Below, in pieces: positions 45,996 to 54,471 of a DNA stretch of 64,000 nt. A program made the position numbers and the translations under genes. The stretch's first letter is position 1, and every line of letters starts with the position of its first letter. This DNA is from an uncultured Hoeflea sp. GTDB taxonomy: Bacteria > Pseudomonadota > Alphaproteobacteria > Rhizobiales > Rhizobiaceae. The stretch is from the NCBI RefSeq assembly GCF_947501405.1, contig NZ_CANMVK010000001.1, forward strand, positions 1,178,001 to 1,242,000, read 5' to 3'. The notes below the pieces were generated by a model. It searched no databases. It had not been told where the DNA came from and saw nothing but the letters and a program-made list of their open reading frames with translations.

Positions 45996-46469
45996 TTACG
46001 GCGTTCTTACCGCGCGGCAATGATAGCAATTGTTGCGCGCAGAGCGGATATGGACCGCATCCACCGCTGGATCGGTGAGAAGTGCGTCCACACTGGTGGA
46101 GATCGCCTCAAGGCCTGTGACCTCGCCGGTTCCGTAGACAATCCTCTCGTCGGCACTATACCCGCGGACGATGTAGTCGGGGCTGTTAAGAAAGGGCGGC
46201 AACTGGCCGGGCTCGAGCTGGGGCGGCGCGCAATGCTCGGCATGAAGGAACACCGGCCCGGTTTCCGCGTAAGGGTGCAGGCGGGAGAAAGGACGCCAGG
46301 CAACGATCAGATACGGGTCGTTCGCCGCCACGAAGCCCATGCAGCGCCGGCAGGGCACCCCGGTTCCCTCCGAGACCGCCCGTTCGGGCGCATTGCCATA
46401 GGCATCTGGACCGCCGGCGCGGAAATGGGCCGCGGTTTCTGGATCCATCGGTTCGAAAGTGAAAGGCAT
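45996..46469 (-). CDS. DUF1203 domain protein
   Basis: A 157-residue protein. Family landmarks are PCRRCMGFVAANDPYLIVAW, PYAETGPVFLHAEHC, YIVRGYSADERIVYG, VHIRSARNNCYHC. Four or more Cys/His positions are conserved, suggesting a metal or redox site. The function of the family is unknown. GAGGA precedes the ATG at 46469. It is the last gene of the minus-strand cysK cluster, about 70 bases after the GNAT gene. Confidence 0.82.
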   Translation of the reverse strand: MPFTFEPMDPETAAHFRAGGPDAYGNAPERAVSEGTGVPCRRCMGFVAANDPYLIVAWRPFSRLHPYAETGPVFLHAEHCAPPQLEPGQLPPFLNSPDYIVRGYSADERIVYGTGEVTGLEAISTSVDALLTDPAVDAVHIRSARNNCYHCRAVRTP

Positions 46470-46539
46470 GGTGTCCTCGCAAGTTGGATTGTACTCCATG
46501 CGAGTTCTGCAGCGCGTCAGCTTCGCGCGCCACCCGATT

Positions 46540-47118
46540 TCAGCTGACCGGAATGTCACCCTTCATCACCGCCAGGATTTCCTCGTCGGCAAGCGGCCGG
46601 ATGATGGCCTGGTTCTGGCTGATCGGCTCGAAGCCCATGCGCTGGTAAAGCGGCAAGGCAGCGGGGTGATCAAGCGTGTTGGTTGAAACCTTCACGCAAG
46701 CAGGCGTGTTGGTCCAGGCGGCCGCCAACGCCTGTCCGAGCATCCACTCGCCCAGTCCACGTTTGCGCACATGATCCATCAAGCCGAAATAGACCAGTTC
46801 AACCATTGCATCTCGGGTATCGCTGAGCTCGAAAAAGCCGGCCGGGGCACCATCGACGCTGAGAACGAATATCCGCGTGGTCTTGGAATGAACAATCGCC
46901 GCCAGTGCCTCGTCGCTCATGCGCAGCCGGTTGACCCAATGCCATTCGCGTCCGACCCGCCATTGCAGATAGCGGTAGAAATGCAAGGGAATATCAGTCG
47001 CCCGCATCAGGGTTGCATGCAAATTGACCGGCAGCGGCGGCGAAACACGCGGGCGCTTGTGCATTTCCAAATGTGTGACGGTGGCCTTGAGCGATTTGGG
47101 TTTTGCGGCTTTGGCCAT
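46540..47118 (-). CDS. GNAT family N-acetyltransferase
   Basis: A 192-residue protein with a GNAT fold: VELVYFGLMDHVRKRGLGEW, where RKRGLG is the acetyl-CoA phosphate loop, then CVKVSTNTLDHPAALPLYQR and MGFEPI. The N-terminal 35 residues are basic and may be flexible. It starts one base after the stop of the sulfurtransferase gene, so the pair is translationally coupled. The substrate is unknown. Confidence 0.83.
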   Translation of the reverse strand: MAKAAKPKSLKATVTHLEMHKRPRVSPPLPVNLHATLMRATDIPLHFYRYLQWRVGREWHWVNRLRMSDEALAAIVHSKTTRIFVLSVDGAPAGFFELSDTRDAMVELVYFGLMDHVRKRGLGEWMLGQALAAAWTNTPACVKVSTNTLDHPAALPLYQRMGFEPISQNQAIIRPLADEEILAVMKGDIPVS

Positions 47119-47119
47119 T

Positions 47120-47980
47120 TCAGTCGGTTCCCGAGACGATGGGGGTATCGGCGCGCGCGCCCCATTCAGACCAGGACCCGTCATAGATCCGGGTGTCGCG
47201 ATGGCCCAGCGATTGCAGCGCCAGGGTGATGACCGCCGCGGTCACGCCGGAGCCGCAGGTGGTGACAACCGGTTGGTCGAGATCCAGGCCCGATGATTCA
47301 AGAATATCGCGCAACTCACTCACCGGTTTGAGTTTTCCGTTGTCGGAAAGCGCCGAAAACGGAACGTTCCTTGCTCCCGGCATGTGGCCTGAACGCATGC
47401 CGGGCCGAGGTTCGGGTTCCTCTCCGGTGAAGCGGCCGGGCCCGCGCGCATCGGCGATCTGGAAGGCTCCGTCATCGACGGTGCGGCGCATGGCCGCCAG
47501 ATCCATAACGGAACCAGCGTCAAAACTCGGGGCAAAATCCGCCCTTTCAGGCGGCGCAGGCGTATCGGTGTCGACCGGCAGCCCTTGCGCTTTCCAGGCA
47601 TCAAAACCGCCGTTGAGCACATAGGCGATGGCGGCGCCGAACGCCCGGAACATCCACCACACCCGGGGCGCGGTGAACATGCCGGGACCGTCATAGACAA
47701 TGATCGTATCGGTGTCCGAAATACCCAGGCCGCCCACGGCACGGGCGAACTGTTCCGGCGTGGGCAGGGCGTGCGGCAGGTCGGAGGCCGGATCAACGAT
47801 CCGGTCCTGATCGAAGAATACTGCGCCGGGGATTCGTTCCGCCTCATACTCGGCAAGGCCGTCACGGTTTTGGGCGGGCAGATACCACGAGGCGTTGACG
47901 ATCTTGAGACCGGGCTCCGCCAGCCGGTCTGCAAGCCAGGCGAAGGAAACCACGAAGGGGCTGGCGTCGGTGTCGGACAT
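47120..47980 (-). CDS. sseA: 3-mercaptopyruvate sulfurtransferase
   Basis: A 286-residue protein of two rhodanese domains. The first is inactive; the second carries TTCGSGVTAAVI, whose CGSGVTA loop is typical of mercaptopyruvate sulfurtransferases, not CRKGVT thiosulfate sulfurtransferases. It moves sulfur from mercaptopyruvate to thiols or cyanide. It lies downstream of alaX and cysK, in a cluster that fits cysteine metabolism. Confidence 0.9.
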   Translation of the reverse strand: MSDTDASPFVVSFAWLADRLAEPGLKIVNASWYLPAQNRDGLAEYEAERIPGAVFFDQDRIVDPASDLPHALPTPEQFARAVGGLGISDTDTIIVYDGPGMFTAPRVWWMFRAFGAAIAYVLNGGFDAWKAQGLPVDTDTPAPPERADFAPSFDAGSVMDLAAMRRTVDDGAFQIADARGPGRFTGEEPEPRPGMRSGHMPGARNVPFSALSDNGKLKPVSELRDILESSGLDLDQPVVTTCGSGVTAAVITLALQSLGHRDTRIYDGSWSEWGARADTPIVSGTD

Positions 47981-48029
47981 TAGGGGCTCCTCAGGGCGGC
48001 TGGCCGATTTCTCGTCTCAAGCATGTAGC

Positions 48030-48755
48030 TCAGTTCGGCGCGGGACCGAAACGGATGCGGAAGCGACGGTTTTCCTTACCCTTTTTTTCGATCTTGCCAA
48101 TATGGATTTCGCCCACTTCGGAGGTTTCGCTGACATGGGTGCCGCCACAGGGCTGACTGTCGATGGCGGCCTCGTCACCGATACAGACCAGCCGGATGCG
48201 GCCCTGACCGCGCGGCGGCCGCACATTCTTGGATTTGACCAGATCGGGATTGGCTGCAAGGTCTTCTTCGGTGATCCATTTGGTGAAGACCGGATGGTTG
48301 GCTTTGACCAGCTCCATCAGCCGCGCCGTCACCTCGGCCTTGTCGATGGTCTCCGACATGTCGAAATCAATGCGGCTGTCGGTCTCGCTGACCGCCGCGC
48401 CGGTGATGGGAAGCGGGCAGATAACCGAGAGCAGGTGACAAGCGGTGTGCATGCGCATCAACCGGTAGCGCCGGTCCCAGTCGATATGCAGCACCAATTG
48501 CTCGCCAACAGCAGGCACCGCCTGACCAGGGGCGGGAATATGGATGATGTCGGCCTTGCTGGCGCCGTTGACGGTGCCGGCGATCTCGATCCGGTCCCCG
48601 TTTTCGCGCTCAAAAAAGCCGGTGTCACCGGGCTGGCCGCCCGAGGTTGCATAAAAATTGGTCTGGTCGAGCACGATGCCGCCATCTTCGCGCAGTTCGG
48701 TCACCCGCGCCTCGGCGGTGGAGAGATAGGGATCGTCGACAAACAGGGCGGTCAT
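48030..48755 (-). CDS. alanyl-tRNA editing protein AlaX
   Basis: A 241-residue trans-editing enzyme that removes Ser or Gly wrongly attached to tRNA-Ala. The metal-binding motifs are RMHTACHLL (HxxxH) and SQPCGGTHVSE (CxxxH), both from the AlaRS editing domain. The N-terminal part ATSGGQPGDTG is the small barrel. It starts 5 bases after the cysK stop, so the two are co-transcribed. Confidence 0.92.
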   Translation of the reverse strand: MTALFVDDPYLSTAEARVTELREDGGIVLDQTNFYATSGGQPGDTGFFERENGDRIEIAGTVNGASKADIIHIPAPGQAVPAVGEQLVLHIDWDRRYRLMRMHTACHLLSVICPLPITGAAVSETDSRIDFDMSETIDKAEVTARLMELVKANHPVFTKWITEEDLAANPDLVKSKNVRPPRGQGRIRLVCIGDEAAIDSQPCGGTHVSETSEVGEIHIGKIEKKGKENRRFRIRFGPAPN

Positions 48756-48760
48756 TGTGC

Positions 48761-49798
48761 TTATTCGCTTTCGAAGGGAATGGAGATATCGCTTTTTCGG
48801 GTCAGCCAGTGAGGCACCGGAAGGTTTTTGGAGGCGAGAAACTCAGGATTGAACAGTTTGGATTGGTAGCGGTTACCGTAGTCGCACAGGATCGTCACGA
48901 TGGTGTGGCCGGGACCCATTTCGCGCGCCATACGGATGGCTCCGGCGATGTTGATGCCCGAGGAGCCGCCCAGGCAAAGCCCTTCCTGTTCGAGCAGGTC
49001 GAAGACCAGCGGAATGCCCTCGCTGTCGGGAATGTTGAACGACATATCCGGCTCGAATCCTTCCAGATTGGCAGTGATCCTGCCCTGGCCAATGCCTTCG
49101 GTGATCGAGCCGCCGGAGGATTTCATCTCGCCGGTGGTGAAGAAGCTGTGCAGTGCCGCGCCGTCGGGATCGGCGAGCCCGATCCTGATGTTCCTGGGTT
49201 GCCCGCGCAAACCTTCGGCGACGCCGGCAAGTGTGCCGCCCGAACCGACCGCGCAGATGAAACCGTCGACCTTGCCTTCAGTGTCGCGCCAGATCTCCGG
49301 GGCGGTGGTTTTGACATGGGCATGCCGGTTGGCGGTATTGTCGAACTGGTTGGCCCAGATCGCGCCATTGGGATCGGAACTGGCGAGCTGTTCAGCGAGC
49401 CGTCCCGAAAGCCGCACATAATTGTTGGGATTGCGGTAGGGGGCAGCGGGCACCTGGACAAGCTCGGCGCCGAGCAGCCGCAGCGCGTCCTTCTTTTCCT
49501 CGCTTTGGGTTTCAGGAATCACGATGACGGTCTTGTATCCGAGCGCGCGGGCAACCATCGAGAGCCCGATGCCGGTGTTGCCGGCGGTGCCCTCAACAAT
49601 GGTGCCGCCGGGCTTGAGCAGTCCCTTCGATTCGGCGTCGCGGATGATCTCCAGCGCCGCCCGGTCCTTGACTGATTGGCCGGGGTTGAGAAACTCGGCC
49701 TTGCCCAGAATGGTGCATCCAGTGGCCTCGGAGGCTGCCCGGAGGTGGATGAGTGGGGTGTTGCCGATGGCGTCGATTACGGAATCAAGGACTTGCAT
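48761..49798 (-). CDS. cysK: cysteine synthase A
   Basis: A 345-residue PLP enzyme that makes cysteine from O-acetylserine and sulfide. The PLP lysine lies in LNPGQSVKDRAALEI, the substrate loop is EGTAGNTGIGLS, and the phosphate loop is VGSGGTLAGVAEGL. The start is the ATG of MQVLDSVIDAIGNTPL; the frame stays open further upstream but overlaps other signals. It is longer than the 310-residue CysK type and resembles the longer rhizobial form. It heads the cluster with alaX and sseA. Confidence 0.93.
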   Translation of the reverse strand: MQVLDSVIDAIGNTPLIHLRAASEATGCTILGKAEFLNPGQSVKDRAALEIIRDAESKGLLKPGGTIVEGTAGNTGIGLSMVARALGYKTVIVIPETQSEEKKDALRLLGAELVQVPAAPYRNPNNYVRLSGRLAEQLASSDPNGAIWANQFDNTANRHAHVKTTAPEIWRDTEGKVDGFICAVGSGGTLAGVAEGLRGQPRNIRIGLADPDGAALHSFFTTGEMKSSGGSITEGIGQGRITANLEGFEPDMSFNIPDSEGIPLVFDLLEQEGLCLGGSSGINIAGAIRMAREMGPGHTIVTILCDYGNRYQSKLFNPEFLASKNLPVPHWLTRKSDISIPFESE

Positions 49799-49958
49799 GA
49801 TGGTTCCTGTTTTGGCTGTGATGACACAGGCGAGCGGAGAGTAGGCAGCCAGTTGACGCTTCTCAAGGGGTGTCCGGCAAGAAAACGGTCTCTTTTGCGG
49901 CCCCGCGAAACGGATTTTTTGCCTCAATCGCGCCAAAGTGGGAAATCGCATATTCCTG

Positions 49959-49984
49959 TGATCCAGATTGCCGGGTGATGCGTA
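49959..49984 (+). promoter_or_regulatory. ECF-type promoter of the chrR-like gene
   Basis: TGATCC at 49959-49964, a 16-base spacer and CGTA at 49981-49984, about 85 bases before the ATG. This matches the pattern of ChrR-partnered ECF sigma factors (ECF11), and is identical in layout to the photolyase promoter at 58169-58194. Confidence 0.65.
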
Positions 49985-50069
49985 GGAACTGACGATTGGA
50001 TTTGACAGGCAGGAAAACGCCCTGATACCGGGTGGTTGGATGCCGGACTTGTTTGAAAGCTGAATCCGC

Positions 50070-50720
50070 ATGGTGCGTGAACACATTGATACAATCGACT
50101 CGCTGCTGGCGCGATACGTGGCCGGGACGTTGCCCGCACCCGCGCGCGTGCTGGTGGAGGCGCATCTGGAGCTCAAACCCGAAAACCGGATCAAGGTGAC
50201 AAACCTTGAGGCGATGGCCGGGTTGGCGCTGATGGAAATCGAACCGGTGGCGCTGGGTAACCGCGACGCGATGCTTGCCGCCGTGCTGCAATCCGAACTT
50301 CCGACCGGAACCACCGGTGACGTTCGTGCAAATGGCGACCAAACCGTCTTCCCAAAAGCGCTGATCGATTTCGTGGGTTTCGATGCTGCGGACGTGCCCT
50401 GGCGCACCCGGATGCCGGGCTACCGGGAGTATGACCTTGGCGACATCGACGGTTGCCACGTCAATCTGTTCTGGATCAAGCCGGGGCGGACGGTGCCTGC
50501 CCACACCCATGAAGGCAGCGAGCTGTCACTGGTGCTGGATGGCGATTTTACCGATGCGCGCGGCTTTTATGCCCGCGGCGATATTTCGGTTGCCGATGAT
50601 TCGGTCGATCACCGTCCGTGCGCGGGCCGGGACCGGCCATGCATCGGTCTTGCCGTGATGGATGCGCCGCTGAAACTGACCGGCTCCTTCCGGCAGATGA
50701 TCGGCGATATTATCGGGTAA
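50070..50720 (+). CDS. ChrR-family anti-sigma-like cupin protein without zinc cysteines
   Basis: A 216-residue protein. Residues 1-90 match the anti-sigma domain of ChrR (IDSLLARYVAGTLPAPARVL), and residues 100-216 its cupin (PAHTHEGSELSLVLDGDF, with DHRP later), where the metal His and Glu remain. The usual zinc site H-x3-C-x2-C is broken: HLELKPENR stands where HLxLCPxCR is expected, so both cysteines are lost. No ECF sigma gene adjoins it. It may still bind a sigma factor without zinc, or act as a sensor. It has its own ECF-like promoter and is followed by a strong terminator. Confidence 0.78.
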   Translation: MVREHIDTIDSLLARYVAGTLPAPARVLVEAHLELKPENRIKVTNLEAMAGLALMEIEPVALGNRDAMLAAVLQSELPTGTTGDVRANGDQTVFPKALIDFVGFDAADVPWRTRMPGYREYDLGDIDGCHVNLFWIKPGRTVPAHTHEGSELSLVLDGDFTDARGFYARGDISVADDSVDHRPCAGRDRPCIGLAVMDAPLKLTGSFRQMIGDIIG

Positions 50721-50757
50721 TTCCCCGACTTTCCTTAGGGTTTTAGCGAACCAACTG

Positions 50758-50793
50758 ACCGTCTGAAACGTAATGGGTTTCAGACGGTTTTTT
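50758..50793 (+). terminator. intrinsic terminator after the chrR-like gene
   Basis: Perfect 12-bp stem, ACCGTCTGAAAC and GTTTCAGACGGT, with a seven-base loop and six T. It ends only 12 bases before the next ATG. Confidence 0.92.
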
Positions 50794-50805
50794 GTTGGAG
50801 ATATC

Positions 50806-51627
50806 ATGACCACCTACACAGCCAAAGCGTCCGATGGATCGGCCTGGGTAACGGGCGCGTCAAGCGGCATTGGCCGGTCGCTGGCCCTGAAACTGGCTGA
50901 TGAAGGCTACACGGTCTACGTCACCGCACGAAGTGAGGACGATCTCGAAGCCCTGGCAAACGAATCCGAGGCCTGTACGGGCACGATCATCGCTGCGCCC
51001 GGAGATGTGACCGACAGCGAAGCGATGGCGCAACTGGTCTCGCGTATCGACAGCGAGGGTGGCGGCTTGGCGCTGGCGGTCTTCAACGCCGGTGTCTATC
51101 TGCCGGTGCATGGCGAGACGCTTGATGTCAGCGATTTCGACAAAAGCTTCGCGGTCAATCTTTCGGGCGTGGTCAACGGGCTGGTTCCTGCGATCGAGCA
51201 CATGAAGGCGCGGGGGCGGGGACAATTGGCAATTGTGTCATCGGTGACCGGCTATGGCGGATTGCCAACCAGCGCCGCCTATGGCGCGACCAAGGCCGCA
51301 CTGATCAATATGGCGGAGAGCCTGAAATTCGATCTCGACAAGCTCGGCCTCCACATTCAGGTGATCAATCCCGGATTTGTCGACACGCCCGCAACGGCGG
51401 ACAATGCGTTTACAATGCCGGCACTGATGCAGCCCGAAGATGCGGCGGTGCGGATTGCCGAAGGGCTCAAGTCACGGTCGTTCGAGATCACCTTTCCCCG
51501 GCGCTTCACCTTTGTGCTCAAGCTGTTGCAGTTGCTACCCTATGGCGTCTATTTCGCCGCCATCAATGCGGCCACCAACTGGAAAAAGCGTCCGCTGGAA
51601 AAGCGTGACGGCGAAAATCGCGGTTAG
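50806..51627 (+). CDS. SDR family oxidoreductase
   Basis: A 273-residue short-chain dehydrogenase. TGASSGIGRS near residue 16 is the nucleotide loop, NAGVY and the catalytic YGATKA (Tyr-x3-Lys) with an upstream Ser (VSSVTGYGG) complete the active site. GGAG is eight bases before the ATG at 50806, inside the tail of the preceding terminator. The stop overlaps that of the convergent MFS gene. In related clusters an SDR accompanies DUF1365 and CFA-synthase genes, so a lipid or ketone substrate is possible. Confidence 0.88.
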   Translation: MTTYTAKASDGSAWVTGASSGIGRSLALKLADEGYTVYVTARSEDDLEALANESEACTGTIIAAPGDVTDSEAMAQLVSRIDSEGGGLALAVFNAGVYLPVHGETLDVSDFDKSFAVNLSGVVNGLVPAIEHMKARGRGQLAIVSSVTGYGGLPTSAAYGATKAALINMAESLKFDLDKLGLHIQVINPGFVDTPATADNAFTMPALMQPEDAAVRIAEGLKSRSFEITFPRRFTFVLKLLQLLPYGVYFAAINAATNWKKRPLEKRDGENRG

Positions 51628-53006
51628 GCCCGTTCGATGTCGGCGCGCAGCGATGTCTGCCGCGCCTCATCGAGCGGAAAATTCCACATGATTGCGATGC
51701 TGACGAGCTTGGCCGCGATCGGCGCCCAGGCATAGGCCACCGCCAGGGCAACAAGGCCCTGTCTTGATCCGTCCGCTGCCGCAGCGGGATCGAACCCGAA
51801 GCCTGCGAGAACCGGAAATACGATACCTACACCGCCCGCAAGAGACAGTTTTGTCGCCAGGCTCCAGGCGGCGAAATAGGTACCGGAGCGCTGTTCGCCG
51901 GACGCGGCGGTGTCGACGTCGATCACATCGGCCTGAATGGCTGGCGGCAGGGCCAGATCAAAGCCCAGCAAGAGCCCTGTGACGGCGCAGATCAGCGCAA
52001 AGGCAATCAGACTGCCTTCTGGCAACAGCGGCGCAGGCGCAAACGCCAGACAGGCTACGAGCATGGCGTAGCACCAGGCGCGATGCTTACCTATCTTTCG
52101 CGCTGCCCATGTGGCCAGAGGCACGCCGGCAATTCCGCACAGGAAATAGAGAAACAACAGGGGTCCGCGCGCCTCCGGCAGGCCGAGGCGCGCCGAGACG
52201 AAATACAAAAACAGCGTGGCCGGAATGCCATTGGCCAAACCATTCAAGAAGAAGGCTGCAATCAAACGCAGAAATGGCCGGTTGCGCGACAGGTGCCCCA
52301 GACCGGCTTTGAGCGATACCCGCGCACGGGAATGCTCGACCGGCTCAGGCGTGGCCAGCACCGCGACGGCGCCGAACAGCGGCAGCGCAACAAGCACCAG
52401 CAGACCAAGGGCCGCCAGCCCATGAAGGCCGTCGGCTTGCTCGAAGCCAACGGCAAAGGGCAGGGCAATGGCGATCAGCGTGCCGACCAAGGTCAGTCCT
52501 TCGCGCCAGCCGGCAATGCGCGAGCGTTGATGATAGTTGGTGGCAAGCTCCGCGCCCCAGGCCGAGAACGGGATCAGTGCGGATGTGTAGCCGAGCGACA
52601 GCGCCAATCCCCAGCCCACCAGCCACGTCGGCGTGACATCGGGCGGAGGTGAGAAAAGCATATAGGCTGAAAGCGCAGTCAGCGGCAGGCTGATGGCGAA
52701 CAGCGTCCGCCGGCGTCCAAAACGCGGGCGGAAGCGGTCCGCCGCCCAGCCGATCAGCGGATCGTTGACGGCGTCGAAAATCCGGATCATCAGCAATGCG
52801 AAGCCGACGGAGGCCAGCGACAGCCCAAGGGTCTCGGTGTAAAAGGTCGGCACCAGCACATAAAGCGGCAGCGTCAGCGCGGCGAGAGGCACTGCGGGCA
52901 GGCCATAAGCAATGATGCGGGGCAGGGCGAGCGGCACGGCTTGAGATTGTTGTCCGCGGGCAACTTGCCCGGATGTGTTTGTCGCGCCGTCTGAGATCTG
53001 ATCCAC
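51624..53006 (-). CDS. MFS transporter, GPH-like family
   Basis: A 460-residue membrane protein with 12 hydrophobic segments. The GPH/MelB-type motif FDAVNDPLIGWAADRFRPRF and GRRR after it appear between helices 2 and 3. Members move sugars with Na+ or H+, but orphan members exist in many stress and lipid clusters. The start is GTG 53006 with a weak ribosome-binding site. Its stop overlaps the SDR stop by 3 bases. It follows the CFA-type gene on the same strand after 177 bases. Confidence 0.82.
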   Translation of the reverse strand: MDQISDGATNTSGQVARGQQSQAVPLALPRIIAYGLPAVPLAALTLPLYVLVPTFYTETLGLSLASVGFALLMIRIFDAVNDPLIGWAADRFRPRFGRRRTLFAISLPLTALSAYMLFSPPPDVTPTWLVGWGLALSLGYTSALIPFSAWGAELATNYHQRSRIAGWREGLTLVGTLIAIALPFAVGFEQADGLHGLAALGLLVLVALPLFGAVAVLATPEPVEHSRARVSLKAGLGHLSRNRPFLRLIAAFFLNGLANGIPATLFLYFVSARLGLPEARGPLLFLYFLCGIAGVPLATWAARKIGKHRAWCYAMLVACLAFAPAPLLPEGSLIAFALICAVTGLLLGFDLALPPAIQADVIDVDTAASGEQRSGTYFAAWSLATKLSLAGGVGIVFPVLAGFGFDPAAAADGSRQGLVALAVAYAWAPIAAKLVSIAIMWNFPLDEARQTSLRADIERA

Positions 53007-53183
53007 GTTACCACCCGGAGCTTAGCACCCGGAGATTCGGGATTTTTGCCTATGACAGCTTACGAAGGCCGCAGCCGGATGGTTCACCTTTCACGGTTGC
53101 CGAGGCTGATGGGTATCAAACGTCGAATGTCCACGCCGGCATCGGGTGGCCGGCGACAAGTCAGCCCGACCGTAACCGGTTGA

Positions 53184-54434
53184 TCAGCTGTAGATCACCT
53201 GGCGGACATTGATGTGTCCGGAGCGGAAGCCCGCTTCGCAGTAGTACATGTAAAACTCCCACAGCCGCTTGAAGCGCAGGTCGAAGCCCATGGGCTGGAT
53301 CTCCTCCCAGGCGTTCCAGAACCGGGTGCGCCATTCGGCCAGTGTGCGGCCATAGTCGGGGCCGAAGGCGCGGTGGCCAACGAGTTCGAGATTGGCGGCT
53401 TCGCCCAGCGAGGTCAGATGGTTTTCGGTGGGCAGCATCCCGCCGGGAAACACATAGCGCTGAATGAAATCGGGATTGGAGCGGTAATCCTCATAGGCCT
53501 CGGGCTTGATGGTGATGATCTGCAGGCCGGCGCGGCCTCCGGGCTTTAGGCACTCACGCACCTTGGAGAAATAAATCGGCCAGTATTTCTCGCCCACCGC
53601 CTCGAACATTTCGATCGACACAACCGCGTCATACTGGCCGGTCTCGTCGCGATAATCCTGAAAGCGCAGGTCGACCTTATCGCTCAATCCGGCCTTTTCG
53701 ATGCGCTTGCGGGCGAAGCTCAACTGCTCATTGGAAATCGTCAGGCCGGTGATCTTGCAGCCATAGCGGCTGGCCGCAAATTCCGCGAAGCCGCCCCAGC
53801 CGCAGCCGATTTCGAGTACGCGATCGCCCGCTTTCAGCCCGATGGCCTCGGCCAGCGCCTGATATTTTGCGGTCTGGGCTCCAGCCAAATCGTTGGCGCC
53901 ATCCTCATAGAGTGCTGAGGAATAGGTCATCGTCTCATCAAGCCATTTCGAATAAAACTCATTGCCGAGATCATAATGGGCGGAGATGTTCTTCCTGGCC
54001 TGGGTGCGGGTGTTTGAGCGCAGCCAGTGGCGGATCTTTTCAACGATGCGGGCGAGCCCGCGGGCGCCGCCTGCGAGGCTGCTGCCGACCTCGACATTGA
54101 CCAGAAAAAGCTCCAGAAACGCCGTGACATCGGGGCTTTCCCAATCGCCGTCAATGTAGGATTCAGCCACACCGATGGTGCCATTGGTCAATGCCTGATG
54201 CGCCAGATTCCAGTTGTGCAGAATGAGGCTCGCCTCCGGCCCCTGGGCGCGGCCTTCGATCAGCACAGAGCGTCCGTCGGGCATACGGATCGAAAGCTGC
54301 CCGTAGCGCATGTGCACCAGCCCGCGAAGCGCCATCTTGGCCTTGACGGGCAGGCCGCGCAGATAGGCCGAGAGATTTTCCGCCGAAAGCCGCTCCGCCG
54401 GCTCGTGATTGTTCCAGGTGGCTTCGGTTTTCAT
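53184..54434 (-). CDS. cyclopropane-fatty-acid-synthase-type methyltransferase
   Basis: A 416-residue SAM-dependent methyltransferase. The SAM loop is VLEIGCGWGGFAEFAA, followed by ITGLTISNEQLSFARKRIEK and SIEMFEAVGEKYW, all typical of CFA synthase (membrane-lipid double-bond methylation). The N-terminal 90 residues form the small lipid-binding domain. GGAGG precedes the ATG, 37 bases after the DUF1365 stop. It is the last gene of the photolyase operon. Related proteins in photo-oxidative stress regulons add methyl groups to unsaturated lipids. Confidence 0.88.
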   Translation of the reverse strand: MKTEATWNNHEPAERLSAENLSAYLRGLPVKAKMALRGLVHMRYGQLSIRMPDGRSVLIEGRAQGPEASLILHNWNLAHQALTNGTIGVAESYIDGDWESPDVTAFLELFLVNVEVGSSLAGGARGLARIVEKIRHWLRSNTRTQARKNISAHYDLGNEFYSKWLDETMTYSSALYEDGANDLAGAQTAKYQALAEAIGLKAGDRVLEIGCGWGGFAEFAASRYGCKITGLTISNEQLSFARKRIEKAGLSDKVDLRFQDYRDETGQYDAVVSIEMFEAVGEKYWPIYFSKVRECLKPGGRAGLQIITIKPEAYEDYRSNPDFIQRYVFPGGMLPTENHLTSLGEAANLELVGHRAFGPDYGRTLAEWRTRFWNAWEEIQPMGFDLRFKRLWEFYMYYCEAGFRSGHINVRQVIYS

Positions 54435-54471
54435 GGTACAAGCCTCCGCTGTCCAGCCTCATGTCGGTCCG

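Noticed and set aside
49799-50407. N-terminal extension of cysK
   Set aside because: The open frame continues upstream but overlaps the ChrR-like gene and its promoter; the conserved cysteine synthase start is at 49798.
53007-53183. TGATAC-N17-CGTG before the MFS gene as a third ECF promoter
   Set aside because: Both boxes and the spacer deviate from the two good sites; it is no better than chance.
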